NCBI GenBank assembly: GCA_002409965.1
Contig: DHON01000064.1
Coordinates: forward strand, 1-35,059
Length of the DNA: 35,059 bases
Direction of reading: 5' to 3'
Source: Firmicutes bacterium UBA5389
GTDB lineage: Bacteria; Bacillota; DTU025
A model generated the notes under the pieces. The model had not been told where the DNA came from, made no database searches, and saw nothing but the letters and a program-made list of their open reading frames with translations. A program made the position numbers and the translations under genes. Positions 18,401 through 25,060 of this stretch are shown one piece after another. Each line of letters opens with the position of its first letter. Position 1 is the first letter of the stretch.

Positions 18401-21400
18401 ACCGAAAGCCACTTGGCCGCCGGCGGCTGCACAGTTGTCGTGGTGGCGCTGAAGGTCAGGGGAGCGCCGCCGGTGTTCGCAATCCTGAGAACATCGGTGC
18501 GAATGCGGTGCGCGCGCACCACCTCATTGAACTGGGTTGGGGTAGTCCCGATAATGGGTATCGGACGCGCCGCTATGTCGACAGCAGCTTGACTTGTGAG
18601 CCCATCATCGTCGGTTACTGTGAGCGTGGCACGGTAGCTACCCTCCACCGTGTAGGTGTGAGTCGGCGTCAGCGTCCCGGTCACGGGATCGCTTCCGTCT
18701 CCAAAGTTCCACACGATGCTGGCGATCTCACCGTCTATGTCCACCACATCGGCGCTGAATTGAACGGCCAGCGGGGGCGGGCCCGCCCACGGCTGAGCCT
18801 GAATCGATCCAATCCTGGGAGCAATGAGAGACTGAACATCCAGAACCGTGTCAACATTCACAACCGGGTTGACCGGATCATCGCTAGTGATCGCCAAAGT
18901 CGCCCGCCAAGCGGCTTCCGGCAAGGTGCCTGCATTGAACGTGACGCCGACGTTGGCGGCATGCCCCGGCGCCACTGTTCCCTGCCTGGGATCGACGGTA
19001 ATCCACACGGGAATGAACTCCACTACGAGGTTGTCATGAACATACTTCTCCTTGTATGCGACCTGCAGGCCGTCAGCCCCGCTTGAGTTCTCGATCCCAA
19101 TTGTCGCCTCGTCAAGGCGAGAGTCGCCCATCTCCAGGTAGTTGAAGGCTATCTTGCCGTTGGGCGTTAGGATCACCTGGAAGGTGTAGCGCTCAGATGA
19201 TTCGTGCCTGGCTACGCCCTGGTACTGGACTATGAACTCATCTGGTGTGCTGTAGTAGTAGATTGTGCCCCCCTGCTCCGGGTTGAGGTCGGTCCAGAAC
19301 GGGCATATCAGATCGTTGGGGTCAGCTGCAGATGGGATCGGAGCATACATCGGAACCTTCCCGTAGTTGCTGAACGTAAGGTACCCGTTGGAGCAAATCC
19401 GAATCCTCGTCTTCGCCTGCCCGTAGAACATGAATGTGAAAGGCAGGTCGACACGGGTATCCCTGTCGTCTTTGAGCGTCAGCTTAGTTCCGACAGCGGA
19501 GATATCGCGCCAATCGAAGATCGGCCCATTGGGATGGTCGTTGTCTATCCAGAAGTACCCGAAATTGTCGGGGCCTCCGACGCCCATGGGCTCAAAGCCA
19601 CCCGCCGCGCCGAGTGGTGCATGGTCGGGCGCCAATAGGTCCAGTTCAATATTGGCGACGTAATGCAGATCGCCATGACCTGTGTTGGAGATCGTGATCT
19701 GCTGAGTGTCAGTTTCGCCCCAGTACAGCTCCGACTGGAGTTGGGCGGGGGTCACTCCTATTGTGGGGAGCAGGTACACTCGTATCTCTACGGAAGCCGT
19801 GCTCTCGATACCCACGTTGTTCACCGCGTGGAACACGGCGGTGTAGTTGCCCTGCTCGGCGTAGGTGTGGGCAGTGTTGTAGGCATGGACGACGGGACTT
19901 CCATCGCCAAACTCCCACCAGGCTGTAATCGAACCGCCTGCAGGATCAAGCGCTGACGCTGTGAACGTGACCTCAAGCGGAGGCATGCCCACGTTCGGCT
20001 CTGCCTTCGCAAGCGTGATCACAGGGCCAAGCTGCTGAGTCAATGCATTCTCGGCATTCAGGCGTCCGCCGGTCAGAACCTTGTCCTTGAACGCCGACTT
20101 CTTGTCAACGGTGTTCAGGATTAGGTCCTTGACGTTGGGAGAGCCTTGCGCCGACCCGGGAGCGCCTGGATACAGCGGAAGGCTCGGATATCTTCCCGCC
20201 ACAAGCGCTGCCACGCCGGTCACGTGGGGAGTAGCCATGGACGTGCCGTAGAAGTACGCATACGCGGCCTTGGGCGGCGCGCCCGGAGCCGGCGGAGGAT
20301 CCGGGGCTATTGTCGAAAGGATGAACCCTCCCGGCGCGAATAGGTCCACCGTCGTCTTGCCGTAGCATGTGGACCAGGCGGAATAGACGCACGGGGTGTC
20401 ATTCTGCATACTTGCGGCCACGGAGATGATGTTGGGCGAATCGTAGCTGGATGGATAGTGTGGGGTTATGTCAGTGTTGTCGCCGCTGTTCCCGGCGGCG
20501 GCTACGCACAGAATCCCTGATGCCTCGATGGCGTCTTTGAACGCCTGGCTATAGGCGCCGCCGCCGAAGCTCATGTTCACCACGGATGCTCCCTTGTCGG
20601 CGGCGTACTGCACGGCAAGGATGGCGTCGGAAGAATAGCCTCCATCGCCTCCGATGAACTTGAGAGGCATTATCTGAACCTGCCAGTTGATTCCGGTAAC
20701 GCCGATGCCGTTGTTTGACATGGCGCCAATGGTTCCTGACACGTGAGTTCCGTGCTGGTCGGCCAGTTCGCCGTATCTATCGCGTTCCTGCGGGTCGAAC
20801 ACGGTATTGTCGTTGTTGCGGAAGTCCCACCCGTAGACGTCGTCTATGTACCCGTTTCCGTCATCGTCAATGCCGTTGTCGGGTATCTCGCCGGAGTTGA
20901 CCCAAATGTGCTCGGCGAGATCCGGGTGGTATATGTAGGTGCCTGTATCTATGACGGCGACTATCATCTCGGGCGAGCCTCTGTAAAGCATCCAGGCATC
21001 TGCCGCATCGATGTCGGCGTCGTCCACCGGTTGCCCGCTCATGCCGGGATCCCAGTATTCCGGCGGGAGATTCTCGTTGTGAAGGCCCCACATGCGGTCG
21101 AAATACGTATCATTGGGCTGCACATGCTCGGGAAGAGCACCGGCAGAGCTGTCGGGGTAAAATACGTAGTCTTTCTCGGCGTAAAGGATGCCGGGAAGCG
21201 TTTCGAGCTTGCTGATGGCTTTATCGACGCCCTCTCCTTCCGGCAGCGCGACAATGCCGAACCTCGCGCCATTGATGAATCTCGCTGTAGGAACGAATTC
21301 AGCCACTCGGCTCACGGAGTACCCTAGGGATCCGATCGCGTCAGTGGCTGCTTGGGCGAATATGGCGTCTTGGAACTTGACCACAACTCTGCTTGGATGA

Positions 21401-21546
21401 TACTCTCCGGGCCCGTTTTGCCAGGCATCTCTGACCTGGTAGTCAGCTGCCAGCGCAGTCGTGTCTACGCAGTATGGCCACGCCAGCGCCGTCACGAGAG
21501 CGACCAGGACAGCAGCAAGGCCGATCCTCAAGTGACCTTTCTTCAT
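12499..21546 (-). CDS. Giant secreted subtilisin-like (S8) protein with PKD repeats and T9SS-like C-terminal domain
   Basis: 3015 residues. Signal peptide 1-34; inhibitor-like propeptide about 48-132. Peptidase S8 domain about 150-505 with an intact triad D200 (VIDTG), H265 (HGTHVSG), S436 (GTSMATPH), and oxyanion N353 (AAGNSG). Seven PKD domains, each with a W/Y-x-FGD motif, at about 511-592, 911-995, 1107-1192, 1573-1652, 2043-2124, 2555-2640 and 2744-2826. Between them lie ASH/choice-of-anchor-like strands, two copies of a 200-residue beta module (655-850, 2201-2397), and two propeller-like blocks (about 1325-1503, 1795-1970). The end (2929-3015) has PNP, VYTVAGSPVY, G-SRPVASGLYLYVV and RLAIIR, like type IX secretion sorting or FlgD Ig-like domains. 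It is probably a surface protease or adhesin exported across both membranes. ATG 21546 follows GAGG. It is followed by the PorV-like gene. Confidence 0.88.
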   Translation of the reverse strand: MKKGHLRIGLAAVLVALVTALAWPYCVDTTALAADYQVRDAWQNGPGEYHPSRVVVKFQDAIFAQAATDAIGSLGYSVSRVAEFVPTARFINGARFGIVALPEGEGVDKAISKLETLPGILYAEKDYVFYPDSSAGALPEHVQPNDTYFDRMWGLHNENLPPEYWDPGMSGQPVDDADIDAADAWMLYRGSPEMIVAVIDTGTYIYHPDLAEHIWVNSGEIPDNGIDDDGNGYIDDVYGWDFRNNDNTVFDPQERDRYGELADQHGTHVSGTIGAMSNNGIGVTGINWQVQIMPLKFIGGDGGYSSDAILAVQYAADKGASVVNMSFGGGAYSQAFKDAIEASGILCVAAAGNSGDNTDITPHYPSSYDSPNIISVAASMQNDTPCVYSAWSTCYGKTTVDLFAPGGFILSTIAPDPPPAPGAPPKAAYAYFYGTSMATPHVTGVAALVAGRYPSLPLYPGAPGSAQGSPNVKDLILNTVDKKSAFKDKVLTGGRLNAENALTQQLGPVITLAKAEPNVGMPPLEVTFTASALDPAGGSITAWWEFGDGSPVVHAYNTAHTYAEQGNYTAVFHAVNNVGIESTASVEIRVYLLPTIGVTPAQLQSELYWGETDTQQITISNTGHGDLHYVANIELDLLAPDHAPLGAAGGFEPMGVGGPDNFGYFWIDNDHPNGPIFDWRDISAVGTKLTLKDDRDTRVDLPFTFMFYGQAKTRIRICSNGYLTFSNYGKVPMYAPIPSAADPNDLICPFWTDLNPEQGGTIYYYSTPDEFIVQYQGVARHESSERYTFQVILTPNGKIAFNYLEMGDSRLDEATIGIENSSGADGLQVAYKEKYVHDNLVVEFIPVWITVDPRQGTVAPGHAANVGVTFNAGTLPEAAWRATLAITSDDPVNPVVNVDTVLDVQSLIAPRIGSIQAQPWAGPPPLAVQFSADVVDIDGEIASIVWNFGDGSDPVTGTLTPTHTYTVEGSYRATLTVTDDDGLTSQAAVDIAARPIPIIGTTPTQFNEVVRAHRIRTDVLRIANTGGAPLTFSATTTTVQPPAAKWLSVNPASGTVAPGTSMDVQVKIDLTQIVDGMLQGAITLASNDVYKPSVSVPVYVEVVPNQPPQITACGVNPGRGPVTTSFQFAGAAYDSDGTIADMYWDFGDRTPVVHQAITSHTYAADGTYTAKFTAVDNDGYKAAGTVAVYVQQPPSASWAPNQLTLMAARGQSTSGSVILSNGGPGALIFGVDEVMGIQPRLERLEADVAASDPEAMTTEGLYAENVNSARSQFLPDSVGAVVKSWISPLPIAVTWGIGAIHGAGELVIGDPSMKEDFVVTTEGLATGKSYRTQWAGQWAADMTFDGEYIWQVNVGGDNGVYKLNPETGAVAGSMRTGAWTSAAQRGLAYDVNDDTFFVGGWVDDQIYKIKGESWDNPGEVLDQWEMQVGVAGLAYHPTANVLAVTSNGIPDMIYFVDPVSHAMLAQFPHPAGRANSGAGCEFDETGNLWVASQKDNMAYLVETGLGPIVDWLTWRPASGSIPAGGSCTITVTADASRLGPGTHHSRVTVFTNDIEYPMITVPVSFDVKRIPVITATATPMVGEPPLAVTFHAEVNSPETPLASCGWSFGDGAGAVGLDAEHTYAAAGLYTAEFTAVDQLGGTAKERLTIDVRMLPVATIDPAAVEITISPADTVSRILTLGNVEGHADLHFDAKLRRGSAQAVAAAIPKRTAMAADPGAFTAEGLYTSLDPGTLAELAAAAAMPDAVGGVIRSWPVPSVMEYSWGLGFDSKNVWIGDPFSNTDHLVTPEGVHTLMRFQTGWSENWAADLAFDENHNLMWQVNVGGDNGIYGLNPSTGDVEAVIANGPWTARDQRGLAYNSADDTFYIGGWTQDIIYHIKGLSWDNPGEVLDQWSFPVGIAGLAYHPGGVLWVANNGEPDMIYGLDAKTHAVLVQFQHPARLDRSGAGLAMHEDGNLWVASQVNRMVYLIDTGMPAVPGITIDPARGAVPAGQSAELELMLDGAKLGAPGKDVQACVEVATDDPVNPLLRVNLLVHVEAGPSIADVTATPSIGEPPLTVAFNASVSAGAKPIADAWWSFGDGSEPVHSVQAEHVYSEIGTYNAVLHVVDEAGVEVTARVTVTVKWLPQLEINPESFNLVIDAGSICQRNLTVANPGAGPMNFQVSVAPSFAESPEWKQYAASAHVKGDFAAEPAGFAGAGAGGPDRFGYIWADSGEANGPAFDWVEIREIGTRVPMYDESGSTVALPFEFPFYGELHRYIGIASNGYLSFDQSALKGFADNAPIPNPDDPNHLIAAFWDDLDPSAGGGVYYYHDEPGDRFIVEYHNVPQWGTESRYTFQIVLKPNGTIIYQYLSMSGDVSSATVGIENGLGDDGLQVVYNAPYVHDGLAVAFSPVGSVIDVNPSSGWLVGGASQDVAVTFGSGRATPGTYSLYLYVTADDPYRPFAAIPVQLKLNLPPAVTVSEPAAGSELHGNSEIKWTAGDPDDSADALTVDLYWTRDGETWNEIATSVPNTGSHAWNTTTVGAGGNTFRIRVVVRDPAGVHAEFVTGEFTIINHAPVAAFRFEPATATVEQVVKFTDESTDDGALTAWQWEFGDGATSQGQNPEHRYAAKGTYTTKLTVTDNGGLAASTERTVEIVNSVPRISLISPEAGSAWTANQSIDIEYSAIDPDDDELRITLEYDCIGDDFGWGTIAADQPNTGTYTWSLARIRESGSYIVRVTVTDADGAWAEAVSGEFTIDLNTAPVAAFSFSPSPATKKDTVQFTDESTDDGAIVEWRWEFGDGATSSQRNPEHKYGSKGLYAVKLTVVDNGGLTSTVEHTVEVINAVPEVTIVKPAAGSMLAASSPIVVEYEADDADDDELAVKLEYSRVGDEAGWVVIAEDQANSGSYAWSASGIRKGGLYRVRVTATDTDGASGTGTSGEFTVIALGNRIVAAAPNPAVDSVTFYYDIPTDGTLYVYTVAGSPVYTANLPSAGIAHEWNLLSGSRPVASGLYLYVVVSGNEKSDVGRLAIIR

Positions 21547-21662
21547 GTAGCCTCATGTCCCCTTTCCGTTGTGAATTCGGGTTCATCGATCGTGACGAAG
21601 CGACACAACAGCCGTCCCCGGAACCACCGCCATTCGCAAAATGCAACAATGCTGATAGGGCG

Positions 21663-22019
21663 CTATTCGGTCTTGCTATAGAATATGACGTCCAGAATCG
21701 TCTCGACTGGATCGCCCTTCAGCAGAAATCCGTCCGCCCCACAGCTTAGGGCCGTTTCTCTTGACTCAGGCCGCACGCTTGACGCGATGACCCTCGCCCG
21801 CGGACATAGCGCATGCAGCTGCATCACGGTCCCATGCCCGGGCACTCCTTCGAGTTCCCAGTCCACAAGGACTACATCGGGCTGTGCCTTCTGCGCCTCA
21901 TACAGCAATCCGCGCAAGTCCGCCGCCTCGCCCACCACTGTGGCATCCGTTTCTTGCTCAAGTAGGAGTCTGAGCCCTTCACGCACCTCCCAACGACCAT
22001 CGACCACAAAAACCCGCAT
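21663..22019 (-). CDS. Receiver-only response regulator
   Basis: About 118 residues from ATG 22019 (GAAGGGG upstream; a TTG two codons earlier has no spacing for it). It is a single CheY-like receiver domain: phospho-acceptor Asp in VVLVDWELEG, the Ser of VIASSVRP at the Thr/Ser position, and Lys in GFLLKGD. There is no output domain; the gene stops after the last helix (ILDVIFYSKTE). It is most like NarL/LuxR-type receivers (REGLRLLLEQE). The acidic pair usually read as DD/DE is VVDGR here, so one magnesium ligand is missing, which may weaken phosphorylation. It lies 116 bases upstream of the giant protease on the same strand and might form one transcript with it. The partner kinase could be the protein at 8864-11440. 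Confidence 0.75.
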   Translation of the reverse strand: MRVFVVDGRWEVREGLRLLLEQETDATVVGEAADLRGLLYEAQKAQPDVVLVDWELEGVPGHGTVMQLHALCPRARVIASSVRPESRETALSCGADGFLLKGDPVETILDVIFYSKTE

Positions 22020-22025
22020 TTCCAA

Positions 22026-22264
22026 CCCCTTCCACGGTCCGGATAGACAGCGTTACACTCCGTCACTTTGAACTCTACATCTCGCATGCGGATATGTGAC
22101 CGGCCGAATGGCAGCGCGCGGCCTGGACAGATGGGCAGCCCTGACCTAGCCATATGGCCAGTATCACGTCGTGGAGCTGTTGCACAGATAGTCTTGCGGG
22201 TGGGAGAGTACACGGCAGGCGTGAGGCGAGTCGGAGGCGGGGCCGGCACCGATGCGGGTCGTGC
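22026..22264. other. Gap between potD and receiver gene
   Basis: About 240 bases. No gene is supported. It contains the palindrome CCATATGG near 22150 and GC-rich sequence downstream of potD. I see no stem followed by a T-run that would end the pot transcript, so read-through into the receiver gene cannot be excluded. Confidence 0.35.
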
Positions 22265-23344
22265 CTAGGCCCGCCTCCTGTGCATCTTGAACTCCAAGAA
22301 CAACTCGTTGTAGTAGCCGAGCATTCGCTTACCCAGATTGATGAGGACCTCTAGGTTGTCGGTGACGTCAGGGCCGGGGTAGAACCGCGCATCGCCTGTT
22401 ATCTCCTCAGGCAGGTACTCCAAGGCCGCTGCATTCGGCGTCGAGTAGGCAACGTATTCGGTGTTTTGGGCAGCATTCTCCGGGTCGAGCATGAAGTTGA
22501 TGAACAGGTGCGCCCCTTCCACGTTTCTGGCGGTGGTCGGGATCACTATGTTGTCGAACCACACCATCGACCCTTCGCTGGGTATTACGTAATCGAGCTT
22601 GTCGTTCTCGTCCATGATGATGGCAGCATCGCCCGACCACACGACCCCTACCGCGGCCTCTTCATTGGCCAGCAGCATCTTGATCTCATCTCCCACAATG
22701 GCCTTCACATTCGGCGCGAGCTCACACAGCTTCCCGTGCGCTTCCTGCAGATGGCCGGTGTCGGTCTCATTGAGCGAATATCCCAGGCTAACCAGGCCGA
22801 TGCCTATCACCTCACGGGCGCTGTCTACTAGGAGAATCTCTCCCCCGAGTCCCTCATCCCACAGAGCGCTCCAGCTTGTGAAGTCCCTTCCCTCGACGAT
22901 TTCGGGGTTGTAGATGATCCCCATCGTTCCCCAGAAGTAAGGGACGGAGTACTCATTGCCATAGTCAAAGGGCAGATCCAGAAAGCGCGAGTCGATGTAC
23001 TTCAGGTTCGGGATCTTGGAATGATCAAGGGGAACAAGCATGCCTTCGGCCTTCATCTTGTTGATCGCGTAGTCCGAAGGGATCACGATGTCGAATGAAG
23101 TCCCTCCGTGGGCTATCTTCGTCAGCATCGCCTCGTTGGAGTCGAACGTCTCATAGACAACCCTGATCCCAGTCTCACGCTCAAACTTGCTGACCAGCTC
23201 GGGGTCAATATAGTCCCCCCAGTTGTAGACGGTAAGGGCATCCGCTCCCGAGTAGCCGTTTGACGAATTGAGATACGAAGACGTGCCCACCAGGGCGAAC
23301 GCCGCCGCCATGACCACGATGAACGCCTGCATAACCTTCTTCAT
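22265..23344 (-). CDS. potD: Spermidine/putrescine ABC transporter, substrate-binding protein
   Basis: The 359-residue protein is a type of periplasmic binding protein for polyamines. The mature part opens with the family hallmark LTVYNWGDYIDPELVSKFERETGI, and includes FDIVIPSDYAINKM, VPYFWGTMGIIYN and GVVWSGDA, all typical of PotD/PotF; acidic and aromatic residues in these blocks bind the polyamine amines. An N-terminal hydrophobic segment (residues 4-24) is present, but where Gram-positive relatives have a lipobox Cys it reads LVGTSSYL, with no Cys. It would thus be a cleaved periplasmic protein or a membrane-anchored one. It starts at ATG 23344 behind GGAGG and overlaps the potC stop by 4 nt. 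It is the last gene of the operon. Spermidine versus putrescine preference cannot be told. Confidence 0.88.
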   Translation of the reverse strand: MKKVMQAFIVVMAAAFALVGTSSYLNSSNGYSGADALTVYNWGDYIDPELVSKFERETGIRVVYETFDSNEAMLTKIAHGGTSFDIVIPSDYAINKMKAEGMLVPLDHSKIPNLKYIDSRFLDLPFDYGNEYSVPYFWGTMGIIYNPEIVEGRDFTSWSALWDEGLGGEILLVDSAREVIGIGLVSLGYSLNETDTGHLQEAHGKLCELAPNVKAIVGDEIKMLLANEEAAVGVVWSGDAAIIMDENDKLDYVIPSEGSMVWFDNIVIPTTARNVEGAHLFINFMLDPENAAQNTEYVAYSTPNAAALEYLPEEITGDARFYPGPDVTDNLEVLINLGKRMLGYYNELFLEFKMHRRRA

Positions 23345-24258
23345 GACTCGCTCGCCTCCACTCTTCCGAGCCCACCGGCTCTGCCCGCTCTACCCGCTCC
23401 GCCCGCTCCGTCTATCCTGTTCGTCCTCGCGTTCAGCGCATAGTAGCCGATGGCCAGCACCAGGGTGACCAGGAAAATCAGAGTCGATAACGCATTGATC
23501 GTGAGCGTGATGCCCTGCCTTGCCCGGGAGTAGATCTCTACCGACAGTGTGGAGAACCCGTTCCCGGTGACGAAGAAGGTCACTGCAAAATCATCGAGTG
23601 AGTATGTCAAGGCCATAAAGAAACCGGCGAAGATCCCAGGCGCGATGTAAGGGACTATGACTTTCGATAGCACGTCCCACCTAGTCGCCCCAAGGTCGCG
23701 GGCTACGTAGATCAGCGTTGGGCTCATCTCCTGCAGTTTGGGCAAGACCATCAGCACCACAATGGGCACGCTGAAAGCGACATGGGAAATCAGAACCGAT
23801 GCGAAGCCGAGTTTGAGCCCCATCGCGGCGAACAAGATCAGAAACGACGCCCCAATGATCACGTCAGGACTCACGATCAGCACGTTGTTCAGAGTCAGCA
23901 ATGCGCCCCTGAACTGCCGGCTCTTCACGTGCGTGATGGCGATCGCGCCGGCGACTCCGATCACGGTGGATATGGCCGCCGAGAACAAGGCGATAGCCAG
24001 CGTGTTCAGGAGAATAATCACAAGACGCGTGTCCTGGAACACTTCGCCGTACCATTCAAGCGTGAATCCCTCGAAGCTGTGCATGGAACCCCCGCTGTTG
24101 AAGGAGTAGTACGCCAAGTACAGGATGGGGGCATACAGAACAATGAACACGACAACAAGGTACAGAGCGGCGACCGCCCCTGGCCCTTTTCCGCTGTTCG
24201 GCGCCTGTGATCTGGTTGACTCGATTTCGCTACCTGCCTTCTTGACCTTACCTCGCAT
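23341..24258 (-). CDS. potC: Spermidine/putrescine ABC transporter permease PotC
   Basis: 305-residue inner-membrane permease of the PotC/YdcV type, six membrane helices. The first helix follows a polar N-terminal tail of about 28 residues; the ABC-contact EAA loop reads VARDLGATRWDVLSKVIVPYIAPGI, and SLDDFAVTFFVTGNG is the PotC-typical stretch before the final helices. It forms the pore with PotB. The C-terminus has a low-complexity Gly/Ala/Arg tail (GAGGAGRAGRAGG) that is not part of the usual fold. It overlaps potB by 11 nt and potD by 4 nt, so translation is coupled. Confidence 0.88.
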   Translation of the reverse strand: MRGKVKKAGSEIESTRSQAPNSGKGPGAVAALYLVVVFIVLYAPILYLAYYSFNSGGSMHSFEGFTLEWYGEVFQDTRLVIILLNTLAIALFSAAISTVIGVAGAIAITHVKSRQFRGALLTLNNVLIVSPDVIIGASFLILFAAMGLKLGFASVLISHVAFSVPIVVLMVLPKLQEMSPTLIYVARDLGATRWDVLSKVIVPYIAPGIFAGFFMALTYSLDDFAVTFFVTGNGFSTLSVEIYSRARQGITLTINALSTLIFLVTLVLAIGYYALNARTNRIDGAGGAGRAGRAGGLGRVEASES

Positions 24259-25060
24259 GCTGCTTGCCCCCCTCCCCGCTTCCCGTCAGCGCCATGATCA
24301 GCCCCATGGCAATAACCAAGAACACGGCGATGGTCGACCCCATGCCCCAGTCCTGCGTGACCAAGAAGTGCTGTTCAATCGCGGTTCCCAGGGTTATCAC
24401 GCGGTTTCCGGCGATCAGGCGCGTGATCATGAACAGCGACAACGCCGGGATAAACACCGCCCGGCATCCGGACTTGACTCCGCTGATCGTCAGAGGGAAT
24501 ACCACGCGGCGAAACGTGTCCCACCCCGATGCCCCAAGATCGCGGGCCGCGGCGACCAGCGATGGGTTGAGCTCATCGAGCGCGTTGAAGATGGGCAAGA
24601 TCATGAACGGTATGAAGATGTACACCGCTACGAATATGAAGCTGAACTCGGTGAACAGAATCTGCCGCGTCCCAATTCCCACTGCGCTGAGCAGGGCGTT
24701 AACAGGGCCGTAAGTCCCGAACATGCCGATGAAAGCGTATGCCTTGAGAAGCAGGTTCATCCAGGACGGCATGATGATCAAGACCAACCAGAGCTGCTTG
24801 TGCCTTGTCTTTGTGAGCAAGTACGCAGTCGGGTAGGCGACCAGCAGCGAGAACATGGTTATCAAGAAGGCGTACCAAAACGACCTGACCGCCATGCTCA
24901 GATAGACCGGGGTGAAAAACCTCCTGTAGTTCGCCAGAGTCAGCGCGCCGTCGATGTCGAACATCGAATAGTACGCGATGAGAGCGATGGGCGCGATGAC
25001 GAACAGAGCGATCCACGCTGCGTACGGCATGAGATACATGTTTCGTGTTCTATACTGCAT
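24248..25060 (-). CDS. potB: Spermidine/putrescine ABC transporter permease PotB
   Basis: The permease starts best at ATG 25060 (GAGG six bases upstream), giving 270 residues; the open frame extends upstream only because it runs within potA. It has six membrane helices, the first being LMPYAAWIALFVIAPIALIAYYSM. The EAA loop reads AARDLGASGWDTFRRVVFPLTISGV, contacting the PotA ATPase, and GTAIEQHFLVTQDWGMGS is typical of PotB/PotH. It pairs with PotC. It overlaps the potA stop by 11 nt and potC by 11 nt. Regulation is presumably from the operator upstream of the XRE-cupin gene. Confidence 0.87.
   Translation of the reverse strand: MQYRTRNMYLMPYAAWIALFVIAPIALIAYYSMFDIDGALTLANYRRFFTPVYLSMAVRSFWYAFLITMFSLLVAYPTAYLLTKTRHKQLWLVLIIMPSWMNLLLKAYAFIGMFGTYGPVNALLSAVGIGTRQILFTEFSFIFVAVYIFIPFMILPIFNALDELNPSLVAAARDLGASGWDTFRRVVFPLTISGVKSGCRAVFIPALSLFMITRLIAGNRVITLGTAIEQHFLVTQDWGMGSTIAVFLVIAMGLIMALTGSGEGGKQHAR

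Noticed and set aside
17644..19086. Long open frame (480 codons) on the plus strand opposite the giant protease gene
   Set aside because: It is antisense to clear PKD and ASH-like domains, has no ribosome site or known domain and is rich in Arg/Gly, as expected from GC-rich codon bias.
11570..21546. A proven type IX secretion system
   Set aside because: Only a PorV/PorQ-like barrel and one CTD-like cargo are present; no SprA, PorU or PorK-N is in the window. Reported as a hypothesis only.
23341..24258. Premature end or frameshift in potC because of the Gly/Ala/Arg tail
   Set aside because: The tail lies beyond the last membrane helix and the frame runs cleanly to the 4-nt overlap with potD.
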